64,000 nucleotides of DNA, taken from Flavimobilis sp052324925 (GTDB taxonomy: Bacteria > Actinomycetota > Actinomycetes > Actinomycetales > Cellulomonadaceae). A program made the translations under genes and the position numbers. Each line of letters starts with the position of its first letter. Position 1 is the first letter of the stretch. Location of the stretch: NCBI GenBank assembly GCA_052324925.1, contig JBQPRE010000002.1; one strand, written 5' to 3'. The notes under the pieces were generated by a model that saw nothing but the letters and a program-made list of their open reading frames with translations, was not told the origin of the DNA and searched no databases. This document shows, piece by piece, positions 33,943 through 43,452 of the stretch.

Positions 33943-34583
33943 CCGGGATGCCGAGATCTCTTGACGTGGGGTGGGCGCGTTCCTGGGTCGTCGCCGCCGC
34001 GGCGAGCGTCGCGGAGGCAAGGGACGAGCTCACCGAGCTTGACCGGCTCATCGGTGACGCCGACCACGGCTTCAACATGGACCGGGGCTTTCAGGCGGCC
34101 GCTGCGAAGGTTGTCGACGTGCCCGCCGAGACGGTCGGCGATGTGCTCAAGAGCGTCGCGATGACGCTCATGTCGACCGTCGGGGGTGCGGCCGGGCCCC
34201 TCTACGGCACAGCGTTCCTGCGCGCGGCGAAGGTGACGGCCGTCCCGGAGCTCGGCTCCGCAGAGGTCGTCGCGCTCCTCGAGGCGGGGCTCGAGGGCAT
34301 CGTCGCGCGCGGCAAGGCTCAGGTGGGAGACAAGACGATGGTCGACGCGTGGACCCCGGCAGCGGAGGCCGCTGTGGCGGCGCACGCCGACGGGGCGAGC
34401 CCGACCGACGTGCTTGCGGCGGCGGTGCGCGGTGCTCAGGAGGGCGCCGAGTCGACGATCGCGCTCACGGCGACGAAGGGCCGCGCGAGCTACCTCGGCG
34501 AACGCAGCCGCGACCATCTGGACCCGGGGTCGCGGTCCACGGTCCTGCTGCTCGAGGCTGCGCTCGCGGCGGCCGAGGAGTGA
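33939..34583 (+). CDS. dhaL: dihydroxyacetone kinase subunit DhaL
   Basis: ADP-binding subunit that passes phosphate from DhaM to dihydroxyacetone. 214 residues, with the nucleotide/magnesium motif LIGDADHGFNMDRGF, STVGGAAGPLYGTAFL, GKAQVGDKTMVDAW and RASYLGERSRDHLDPGSRS. The GTG overlapping the dhaK stop is the preferred start; an ATG three codons later is possible. Its stop in turn overlaps dhaM. Confidence 0.95.
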   Translation: MTGMPRSLDVGWARSWVVAAAASVAEARDELTELDRLIGDADHGFNMDRGFQAAAAKVVDVPAETVGDVLKSVAMTLMSTVGGAAGPLYGTAFLRAAKVTAVPELGSAEVVALLEAGLEGIVARGKAQVGDKTMVDAWTPAAEAAVAAHADGASPTDVLAAAVRGAQEGAESTIALTATKGRASYLGERSRDHLDPGSRSTVLLLEAALAAAEE

Positions 34584-35308
34584 GCGCGGTGGAGCGGACC
34601 CGGATCGTTCTCGTCTCGCACTCCGACGCACTGGCGCGGGGGCTCTCGGAGCTGGCGGGCCAGATGGCGCCCGACGTCGACATCCACGCGGTCGGAGGCC
34701 TGGCTGACGGCTCGCTCGGAACGGACTTCGAGCGGATCGAGGCCGCGGTGACGGGAGCGCCCGGGGAGGTTGTCGTCCTCGCGGACCTCGGCTCGGCGGT
34801 TCTCACGACGCAGGCGGTTCTTGAGATCGTCGACGACGACGTCGCGGCGCGGACGCACCTCGTGCCGGGGCCCTTCGTCGAGGGTGCCGTCGCGTGCGCC
34901 GTCGCCGCCCAGGGCGGTGCCGACGCGCTCGCGCTCGTCGACGTCGTGCGGGAGGCTGCGGCGGCCGTGGCGCAGGCGGCAGGCGCCGAGCCGGGTGGTG
35001 CCGCGGGGCCGGACGTGGCCACCGGGGGCGAGGCGAGCCTGGCTCCGGCGGCCTCGGTCACGCGCACCGTGACCGTCGTCAATCCCTACGGGCTCCACGC
35101 GCGGCCCGCGGCCGAGGTCGCCCGCCTCGCGGCGGACCAGCCTGCGAGCGTGATGGTCGGCGGTGTCGACGGGACGAGCGTGCTCGCGCTCATGGCGCTC
35201 GGCGTGACGGCGGGCGCCGAGCTCGAGGTGACGGCGAGCGGCGAGGGCGCCGAGCAGGCCGTTGCCGCGATCACGCAGCTCATCAGCTCGGGGTTCGGCG
35301 AGACCTGA
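34580..35308 (+). CDS. dhaM: PTS-dependent dihydroxyacetone kinase phosphotransferase DhaM with HPr domain
   Basis: Re-phosphorylates the ADP bound in DhaL using PEP-derived phosphate. 242 residues. Residues 1-130 form the EIIA-mannose-like domain with the phosphorylated His14 in IVLVSHSDALARG and VVVLADLGSAVLTTQ. After a Gly/Ala linker, residues 158-242 are an HPr domain, with active His at about 172 in NPYGLHARPAAEVARLA. The HPr fusion without an Enzyme I domain means an Enzyme I elsewhere must phosphorylate it. GTG start overlaps the dhaL stop; another GTG lies three codons on. Confidence 0.92.
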   Translation: MSAVERTRIVLVSHSDALARGLSELAGQMAPDVDIHAVGGLADGSLGTDFERIEAAVTGAPGEVVVLADLGSAVLTTQAVLEIVDDDVAARTHLVPGPFVEGAVACAVAAQGGADALALVDVVREAAAAVAQAAGAEPGGAAGPDVATGGEASLAPAASVTRTVTVVNPYGLHARPAAEVARLAADQPASVMVGGVDGTSVLALMALGVTAGAELEVTASGEGAEQAVAAITQLISSGFGET

Positions 35309-35374
35309 GTCTCGCGTGCCCGAGGATCCGGGGGCGAGGCCGGGGGAACGTGAGCGCACGGGTATTGTCGGGGC

Positions 35375-35821
35375 GTGCACGCGTCCTCCGGTCTTCCCGT
35401 TCCCGGCCAGCCGATCGAGGCCAAACCCTCTGCTCGTACCCAGTTCACGTCGACGATCCTCGTCCTCGAGGCTTTCGTCGTGCTCTTTGCCTGCTTCGTC
35501 GCGATGGGCCTGCAGGGCGTCGCGGGGGCCGGTGCCGACGCAGTCCCTCCGATGTCCGACGCGGCGATCTGGACGTCGGGCGGCGTCCTCATGGCGGTCC
35601 TCATCATCTTGTCGCGCGCCGTCGGGAGCCCCGCGGGCCTCGTGGCGGGATCGATCGGGCAGGTCGTCGTTCTTGCGACGGGCTTCGTCGTCCCCATGAT
35701 GTGGGTCGTCGGCGGGGTCTTCGTCGTGCTCTGGGTGATCTCGGTGCGGCTCGGAGGGCGTATCGACCGCGAGCGTGCCCACTACGACGCAACCCATCCC
35801 GACACGGCCCCGTCGGTCTGA
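35375..35821 (+). CDS. DUF4233 membrane protein
   Basis: A 148-residue integral membrane protein with about four spans (STILVLEAFVVLFACFVAMG, ILMAVLIILSRAV-like, LATGFVVPMMWVVGGVFVVLWVI) and a charged C-terminus. Matches DUF4233, an actinobacterial family usually encoded between folC and ndk, as here if dhaKLM is disregarded. Function unknown. GTG start with the next gene 53 bases downstream. Confidence 0.8.
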   Translation: MHASSGLPVPGQPIEAKPSARTQFTSTILVLEAFVVLFACFVAMGLQGVAGAGADAVPPMSDAAIWTSGGVLMAVLIILSRAVGSPAGLVAGSIGQVVVLATGFVVPMMWVVGGVFVVLWVISVRLGGRIDRERAHYDATHPDTAPSV

Positions 35822-35874
35822 CGAACGCGCCGGTCAGGCCGCACGTGAGGGACGCGGACGGTAGGGTCGTCCGC

Positions 35875-36300
35875 ATGACTTCTGCGCAGCGCACACTCGT
35901 TCTCATCAAGCCCGACGGCGTCTCACGCGGCCTCACGGGTGAGGTCCTGCGTCGGATCGAGGCCAAGGGTTACCGACTCGTCGCGCTCGAGATGCGGACG
36001 GCGTCGGTCGCGCTCCTCGAGGAGCACTATGCCGAGCACGCTGGCAAGCCCTTCTACGCGCCGCTCGTCGAGTTCATGAGCTCGGGCCCGCTCGTGGCCG
36101 CCGTCGTCGAGGGTCAACGGGTCATCGAGGGCTTCCGCTCCCTCGCGGGGACGACCGACCCGACGACTGCCGCACCCGGAACCGTGCGCGGCGATCTCGG
36201 ACGCGACTGGGGCCTGCCCGTCGCACAGAACATCGTCCACGGCTCGGATGCACCCGAGTCCGCGGCTCGCGAGATCGGGCTGTGGTTCCCGGGCCTGTGA
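35875..36300 (+). CDS. ndk: nucleoside diphosphate kinase
   Basis: Transfers gamma-phosphate between nucleoside triphosphates and diphosphates. 141 residues, complete: TLVLIKPDGVSRGLTGEVL, the KPFYAPLVEFMSSGP block and the active-site His in QNIVHGSDAPESAAREIGLW. The smc start lies 23 bases downstream. Confidence 0.95.
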   Translation: MTSAQRTLVLIKPDGVSRGLTGEVLRRIEAKGYRLVALEMRTASVALLEEHYAEHAGKPFYAPLVEFMSSGPLVAAVVEGQRVIEGFRSLAGTTDPTTAAPGTVRGDLGRDWGLPVAQNIVHGSDAPESAAREIGLWFPGL

Positions 36301-36323
36301 CCCTGCCCCGCTAGGCTCGTCCC

Positions 36324-39300
36324 GTGCACCTCAAGACGCTCACCCTGCGCGGGTTCAAGAGCTTCGCGTCGGCGACGACGCTGAGCCTCGAACCCGGCAT
36401 GACGTGCGTCGTCGGCCCGAACGGCTCGGGCAAGTCGAACGTCGTCGACGCGCTCGCGTGGGTCATGGGCGAGCAAGGTGCCAAGACGCTCCGCGGCGGC
36501 ACGATGGAGGACGTCATCTTCGCGGGGACGTCGGGCCGACCACCGCTCGGCCGCGCCGAGGTGTCGCTGACGATCGACAACACGGACGGCGCCCTGCCGA
36601 TCGAGTACTCCGAGGTGACGATCACGCGGACCCTGTTCCGTCACGGGGGTTCCGAGTACCAGATCAACGGGGCGCAGTGCCGGCTGCTCGACATCCAGGA
36701 GCTGCTCTCGGACTCGGGCCTCGGCCGCGAGATGCACGTCATCGTCGGGCAGGGTCGCCTCGACACGGTGCTGCGCGCGACGCCCGAGGAGCGCCGCGGG
36801 TTCATCGAGGAGGCAGCGGGCGTCCTCAAGCACCGCAAGCGCAAAGAGAAGGCGCTGCGCAAGCTCGACTCGATGCAGGGCAACCTCGTGCGTCTGGCGG
36901 ACCTCACCGCGGAGATCCGTCGGCAGCTGGGCCCCCTCGGCAAGCAAGCCGAGGTCGCGCGACGCGCCCAAGGGGTTCAGACCGACGTGCGCGACGCGCG
37001 CGCGAGGCTCCTCGCCGACGACCTCGTCCAGCTGACCTCGACCGTCGAGCAGGAGCTCGCCGACGAGACCGCGTTGCGTGAGCAGACCGAGCTCGTCGAG
37101 CGTGAGCTCGCGCAGGCGCGCGCCGAGCTCGCCGGGCTCGAGGCCGAGGCCGCGCAGGCCGCGCCGCAGCTCACCCAGATCGCCGAGACCTGGTACCGCC
37201 TGTCCGCATTGCGTGAACGCCTGCGTGGCACCCAGCAGCTGGCGACCGAACGCGTGCGCCTTCTCGGGACCCCGGAGACGCCCGAGCGCCGTGAGGACCC
37301 GCGCGCGCTCGAGGAGCAGGCGCGGCGCGTGCGGGAGTCCGAGGCCGAGCTGCAGGCCGAGGTGCGCGCGGCGCGGGCGAGCCTCGATGCTGCGGCCGCG
37401 ACGCGGACGGAGGCAGAAGAGGCCGCTCAGTCGGCCGAACGCGAGGTGGCCTCGCTCCTGCGAAGCGCTGCCGACCGGCGTGAGGGGCTCGCACGGCTCG
37501 CGGGGCAGGTGGCCGCGAAGCGTTCGCGCGCGGAGGCGCGCGCTGCTGAGATCGACCGTCTGCGAGGAGCCGCCGACGCGGCTCGGGCCCGCGGCGCGCT
37601 CGCGTCGGGCGAGCTGGAGCTCCTCGAGTCGGAGGTCGAGGGCGCGCAGGACGGGGAGGAAGACCTCGACTCGGCGCACGAGGCTGCGACGCTCGCGCTT
37701 GAGACGGCGCGGGCAGAGCTTGAGGAGCTCAAGGAACGACGCGGCGCTGCTCGCCAGGAGGCGATCGCGGCGCGCGCCCGTATCGAGACGCTCGAGCTGA
37801 GCCTGGACCGCCGCGACGCGGTCGGCGCCGTCCTTGCGTCGGAGGACGATGCGCTCGCCGAGGTCGTCGGCTCGCTCGCCGCGCTCCTCACGGTCGAGCC
37901 GGGGTACGAGGAGGCGGTGGCGGCGGCGCTCGGACCGGCGGCGGACGCGCTCGTCGTCGCGTCGCTCGGCGGTGCGATCGACGTCGTGCGGTGGCTGCGC
38001 ACGGACGACCTCGGCCGGGCGAGCGTCGTCGTCGCGGGCGCTCCGGCGCCACCGGTGACGAGCGGCGAGGCCGTCCCCGACGGCGTCGTGGCGCTGAGCG
38101 ACGTCGTGACAACAACCGCGGCCCTCCACGGTTCGGTGCGCACGCTTCTTGCGGGGCACGTCGTCGTCGACGACCTGGCCGCGGCTCGCGGCGTCGTCGC
38201 AGCGCGCCCCGACCTCGTCGCGGTGACGCGCTCGGGCGACGTGCTCGGAGCCGTGCGTGCGTTCGGCGGCTCGGCCGCAGCGCCATCCGTGCTCCACCTC
38301 CAGGCGGCGCTCGAGGCGTCGCGCGGCGTGCTCGCGGAGGCCGAACGACGTGAGACTGACGCGATCGCGCAGATCGAAGGCGCAGCCGAGCGGGAGCGCG
38401 AGGCGGCACGTCTCTACGCCGAGACCCTTGACCGCCTCCACGAGTCGGATGCTGCGATCGCGGCGATCGCCGAGCAGCTCGGACACCTCGGCGCGGGGGT
38501 GCGTGCGGCGCAGGCGGAGGCCGAGCGCGCCGAGGACGCGCTCGCCCGGGCCACGGCCGACCTCGCCGTCGAACAGGCCGAGCACGTGGCTCTCGTGGCG
38601 AGGCTCGAGGCCGCCGAGGCTGAGCCGTCGAGCTCCGATGACGCTGCCCGGGCCGCGGTCGAGGCGCGTGATGCCGCCCAGAGCCGGGCGAGCCAGTTGC
38701 GTTCGGTTGAGACGGAGGCGCGTCTCGCGCTGCGTACCGCCGAGGAGCGTGCGCGTGCGCTCGGTGGGCGGGCCGCTGCGCTCGACCGTGCCGCTGCGGC
38801 GGAGCGCCAGGCAGCCCAGAAGGCTGCGCGGCTCGCCCTGCGCCGCGCCGCGCAGGCACAGCGCGCGCAGGCCGTCGCGACGGGGGCGGCCCTTGCGGTC
38901 CGTGCGGCCGACGAGTCGCTCGCCGCCGCGACCGGCGCGCGCGAGCAGGCTGAGGCGGAGCGCAGCGCACGTGAGGGGAACCTCGCCGCGACGCGCGCCC
39001 GGGTCGAGGCCTGTTCCGGGCGCCTGCGTGAGCTGACCGACGTCGCGCACCGCGACGAGCTCGCGCGCGCGCAGCAGATGCTGCGCATCGAGCAGCTCCA
39101 CGAGCGAGCGATCGCCGAGCTCGGTCTCGCACCCGAGGTGCTCGCGGCCGAGTACGGTCCCGACCGCCCGATCGCTGTCCTCACCGACTCCGGGGAGCCC
39201 GCGCTCGACGAGGACGGTCAGCAGGTGACGCGGCCTTACGTTCGCGCGGAGCAGGAGAAGCGACTCGCTCGGGCGCAGCGCGACCTCGCGCGGCTCGGGC

Positions 39301-39896
39301 GCGTCAACCCGCTTGCGCTCGAGGAGTTCGCCGCGCTCGAGGAACGTCACCAGTTTCTCGTCGAGCAGCTCGACGACCTCAAGCGGTCGCGCGCCGACCT
39401 CATGCAGATCGTCAAGGAGATCGACGAGCGCGTCGAGCGTGTCTTCGCGGACGCGTTCCGGGACACGGCCGTCCAGTTCGAGCGTGTTTTTGCACGGGTG
39501 TTCCCCGGTGGCGAGGGACGCCTCGTCCTCACTGACCCGGAGAGCATGCTGACGACAGGGATCGAGGTCGAAGCCCGCCCCGCGGGCAAGAAGGTCAAGC
39601 GACTCTCGCTGCTCTCGGGAGGGGAGCGGTCGCTCACGGCTGTTGCACTTCTCGTCGCGATCTTCAAGGCGCGTCCGAGCCCGTTCTACGTCATGGACGA
39701 GGTCGAGGCGGCGCTCGACGACACGAACCTCGGCCGTCTGCTCGAGATCTTCCGCGAGCTGCAGGAGGAGTCCCAGATCATCGTCGTTACGCACCAGAAG
39801 CGCACGATGGAGATCGCCGACGCGCTCTACGGGGTGACGATGCGCGACGGAGTGACGACGGTCGTCAGTCAGCGGCTGCGCGAGGACGTCGCCTGA
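36324..39896 (+). CDS. smc: chromosome segregation protein SMC
   Basis: ATPase of the SMC-ScpAB condensin. 1190 residues: Walker A GPNGSGKSN near 31, two long coiled coils rich in Glu/Arg/Ala (about 170-500 and 650-1000), the hinge near 525-640 (YEEAVAAALGPAADALVV), signature LSGGERSLTAVALL near 1096 and Walker B YVMDEVEAALDD near 1125. GTG start giving MHLKTLTLRGFKSFA. The GC-rich coiled-coil coding produces long false frames on the other strand. Confidence 0.96.
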   Translation: MHLKTLTLRGFKSFASATTLSLEPGMTCVVGPNGSGKSNVVDALAWVMGEQGAKTLRGGTMEDVIFAGTSGRPPLGRAEVSLTIDNTDGALPIEYSEVTITRTLFRHGGSEYQINGAQCRLLDIQELLSDSGLGREMHVIVGQGRLDTVLRATPEERRGFIEEAAGVLKHRKRKEKALRKLDSMQGNLVRLADLTAEIRRQLGPLGKQAEVARRAQGVQTDVRDARARLLADDLVQLTSTVEQELADETALREQTELVERELAQARAELAGLEAEAAQAAPQLTQIAETWYRLSALRERLRGTQQLATERVRLLGTPETPERREDPRALEEQARRVRESEAELQAEVRAARASLDAAAATRTEAEEAAQSAEREVASLLRSAADRREGLARLAGQVAAKRSRAEARAAEIDRLRGAADAARARGALASGELELLESEVEGAQDGEEDLDSAHEAATLALETARAELEELKERRGAARQEAIAARARIETLELSLDRRDAVGAVLASEDDALAEVVGSLAALLTVEPGYEEAVAAALGPAADALVVASLGGAIDVVRWLRTDDLGRASVVVAGAPAPPVTSGEAVPDGVVALSDVVTTTAALHGSVRTLLAGHVVVDDLAAARGVVAARPDLVAVTRSGDVLGAVRAFGGSAAAPSVLHLQAALEASRGVLAEAERRETDAIAQIEGAAEREREAARLYAETLDRLHESDAAIAAIAEQLGHLGAGVRAAQAEAERAEDALARATADLAVEQAEHVALVARLEAAEAEPSSSDDAARAAVEARDAAQSRASQLRSVETEARLALRTAEERARALGGRAAALDRAAAAERQAAQKAARLALRRAAQAQRAQAVATGAALAVRAADESLAAATGAREQAEAERSAREGNLAATRARVEACSGRLRELTDVAHRDELARAQQMLRIEQLHERAIAELGLAPEVLAAEYGPDRPIAVLTDSGEPALDEDGQQVTRPYVRAEQEKRLARAQRDLARLGRVNPLALEEFAALEERHQFLVEQLDDLKRSRADLMQIVKEIDERVERVFADAFRDTAVQFERVFARVFPGGEGRLVLTDPESMLTTGIEVEARPAGKKVKRLSLLSGGERSLTAVALLVAIFKARPSPFYVMDEVEAALDDTNLGRLLEIFRELQEESQIIVVTHQKRTMEIADALYGVTMRDGVTTVVSQRLREDVA

Positions 39897-40006
39897 CCTA
39901 GATCGTCGGCCGGTCCGAGTGAACGCCGGTAAAGATTGTGTGGTGAACGCGGGCGGCTTGGTCGTGCGCGGCGTCGTGCGCACTGCAGGGGACTCACACT
40001 GAGGAT

Positions 40007-40372
40007 GTGCCTGAGTACCTGCTGATCTTCGTTGTTGCCCTTGTCGCCGCGGGCGTCGTCATCGCTGCGGCGGCCTTCGTGACGACCGAACGCTTCGGCG
40101 TGGGCCGCGGTTCGCGCGGCCTGCGACAGGACACGCGCCGGGCCTGGGACGTCGTGCGGCGGCGTCGCCCCCTCACGACGCCCGCCGAGAACTCCGACCT
40201 CGAGCGAGTCGTGAGCGCAGAGCCCGTCGAGACGACCATGGACGACTTCTTCTCCGCGAACCTCACCGCAGGAACCGGCTACCTCGACGCCGAGGTTCTC
40301 GTCGACCGCGTCGGCCGGGCAGCGAGTGCGGCCCGCGCAGCGACGAGCCGCAGCGCCCGCTCGGGCGACTGA
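40007..40372 (+). CDS. hypothetical protein with one N-terminal membrane span
   Basis: 121 residues; begins MPEYLLIFVVALVAAGVVIAAA, a single membrane anchor, followed by a basic cytoplasmic region (RRAWDVVRRRRPL) and a small C-terminal segment ending in Ala/Arg/Ser. Lies between smc and ftsY, a position often held by short membrane proteins in Micrococcales. The resemblance of its N-terminus to that of FtsY is only hydrophobicity. No function can be given. Confidence 0.6.
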   Translation: MPEYLLIFVVALVAAGVVIAAAAFVTTERFGVGRGSRGLRQDTRRAWDVVRRRRPLTTPAENSDLERVVSAEPVETTMDDFFSANLTAGTGYLDAEVLVDRVGRAASAARAATSRSARSGD

Positions 40373-40440
40373 GGCGCCCCCGCGTCCGTCGCCCGGCCGC
40401 GGCGTGTGCCACGCCCGCGATGACCTGAGAGACTAGCGTC

Positions 40441-41637
40441 ATGCTCGAGAACCTCTGGATCTGGATCGTCCTTGGCGTCGTCCTGCTCGGACTCGCGACC
40501 GGTGCCGCGCTGCTCGCGCCGCGCCTCGGTCGCCGCTCGCGGGCTTCCCGCCTGCCCGAACGGCCCACGGGGGCGCAGGCTCCGACCGCGACAGTCGACG
40601 ACCGCCCCGGTGCCGATGACGACGCGATCGCGACGCCCGCACCGACCCTCCCCGAGGCGTCCGACGCCGCCCTGGCACCGACGCTCGACATCCCCGAGCC
40701 GGTCACGGGACGTCTCGCCCGCCTGCGCGCGCGCCTCGCGCGTTCCGGTTCGCCGCTCGGCGCGCGCCTGCTCGCCGTGCTCTCGCGCGACCACCTCTCC
40801 GAGGACGACTGGGACGAGCTTGAGGAGCTGCTCCTGCTCGCGGACGTCGGCGCCGGCCCGTCCGCCGAGCTCATCGACGCGCTGCGCACGCAGGTCCGCA
40901 TCAACGGGGTCTCGGACCCCGCCCAGGTGCGCGCGATGCTCCGTGCCGCGCTGCTCGACCTCGTCGACCCGAGCCTCGACCGCACGCTCGCGACCGAGGC
41001 CCGCCTCGGTGAGGACGGCGCGCGTGTCCCGTCCGTCGTGCTCGTCGTCGGGGTCAATGGCACCGGCAAGACGACGACCGTCGGCAAGCTCGCCCGCGTC
41101 CTCGTCGCGGAGGGCTCCGAGGTCGTTCTTGGTGCCGCCGACACGTTCCGTGCCGCAGCCGCCGACCAGCTCGAGACGTGGGGCTCACGCGTCGGGGTGC
41201 CGGTCGTCCGTTCTGCCAAGGACGGAGCCGACCCCGCGGCCGTCGCGTTCGACGCGGTGCGGCGCGGACGGACCGAGGGCGTCGACGTCGTTCTCGTCGA
41301 CACCGCGGGCCGCCTGCAGAACAAGTCGGGGCTCATGGACGAGCTCGGCAAGATCCGCCGTGTCATCGAGAAGGAAGCGCCGTTGAGCGAGGTCCTGCTC
41401 GTGCTCGACGCGACGACGGGCCAGAACGGCCTCATGCAGGCGCGGGTCTTCGGTGAGGTCGCGGGCGTCACCGGCATCGTCCTGACGAAGCTCGACGGAA
41501 CCGCCAAGGGCGGGATTGTCGTGGCCGTGCAGCGTGAGCTCGGCGTGCCCGTCAAGCTCGTCGGCCTCGGTGAGGGCCCCGACGACCTCGCGCCGTTCGA
41601 GCCCGAGGCGTTCGTCGACGGGCTGCTCGGCGACTGA
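40441..41637 (+). CDS. ftsY: signal recognition particle receptor FtsY
   Basis: GTPase that docks SRP-ribosome complexes at the membrane. 398 residues: an N-terminal membrane segment MLENLWIWIVLGVVLLGLA, a Pro/Asp/Ala-rich linker to about 80, the N domain, then GTPase motifs GVNGTGKTTTVGKLA near 203, DTFRAAAADQLETW, DTAGRLQNKSGLM near 287 and TKLDGTAKGG. The membrane-anchored form is usual in actinobacteria. Its partner ffh lies 3.7 kb downstream. Confidence 0.95.
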   Translation: MLENLWIWIVLGVVLLGLATGAALLAPRLGRRSRASRLPERPTGAQAPTATVDDRPGADDDAIATPAPTLPEASDAALAPTLDIPEPVTGRLARLRARLARSGSPLGARLLAVLSRDHLSEDDWDELEELLLLADVGAGPSAELIDALRTQVRINGVSDPAQVRAMLRAALLDLVDPSLDRTLATEARLGEDGARVPSVVLVVGVNGTGKTTTVGKLARVLVAEGSEVVLGAADTFRAAAADQLETWGSRVGVPVVRSAKDGADPAAVAFDAVRRGRTEGVDVVLVDTAGRLQNKSGLMDELGKIRRVIEKEAPLSEVLLVLDATTGQNGLMQARVFGEVAGVTGIVLTKLDGTAKGGIVVAVQRELGVPVKLVGLGEGPDDLAPFEPEAFVDGLLGD

Positions 41638-41700
41638 CCCCGGCGCGCACGACGTCGATCCGGCTCGCCGAAACACAAAGTTCACGTGGCGTCGCTCGAC

Positions 41701-41716
41701 GTCACACGCGTGGAAC
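41701..41716 (+). promoter_or_regulatory. candidate GlnR box upstream of amtB
   Basis: gtcac, six bases, ggaac matches the actinobacterial GlnR pattern GTnAC-N6-GnAAC. It lies 80 bases before the amtB start, the usual promoter position, in front of the ammonium operon that GlnR activates in Streptomyces and mycobacteria. Confidence 0.5.
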
Positions 41717-41795
41717 ATCGATCGTCTGTCGTTGAAACGTGCGACCGCGAGTGTTGATCCCGGGCCGGCCGAGGGGCTGGCGTTGGGAGAACGTC

Positions 41796-43097
<1,302 letters not shown>

Positions 43098-43102
43098 CCA
43101 TC

Positions 43103-43441
43103 ATGAAGCTTGTCACAGGAGTGATTCAGCCCCACCGTCTCGACGAGGTGAAGAAGGCGATCGACGCTGCGGGAGTCCGCGGCATGACGGTGAGCGAGGC
43201 CAGCGGCTACGGCCGTCAGAAGGGCCACACCGAGGTGTATCGGGGTGCGGAGTACACGGTCGACCTCGTGCCCAAGGTGCGTGTCGAGCTCGTCGTGGAC
43301 GACGCGGTGGCCGCGACCGTCGTCGATGCGATCGTCGCGGCCGCTCAGACGGGCCGCATCGGTGACGGCAAGGTGTGGGTCGTGCCGGTCGAGGACGTCG
43401 TGCGCGTCCGCACCGGTGAGTCCGGCTCCGACGCTCTCTGA
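43103..43441 (+). CDS. glnK: nitrogen regulatory protein PII
   Basis: PII trimer that senses 2-oxoglutarate and ATP/ADP, binds AmtB and signals nitrogen status. 112 residues, full length; Tyr51 at the T-loop tip in TEVYRGAEY is the site modified by GlnD (adenylylated in Corynebacterium and Streptomyces). The start is five bases after amtB, the classical glnK-amtB coupling but with amtB first. Confidence 0.95.
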   Translation: MKLVTGVIQPHRLDEVKKAIDAAGVRGMTVSEASGYGRQKGHTEVYRGAEYTVDLVPKVRVELVVDDAVAATVVDAIVAAAQTGRIGDGKVWVVPVEDVVRVRTGESGSDAL

Positions 43442-43452
43442 TCGGAGCCGCG

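Noticed and set aside
36114..39983. A 1289-codon minus-strand open frame opposite smc
   Set aside because: Mirror image of the GC-rich SMC coiled coils; Leu/Arg/Glu low complexity and no homology.
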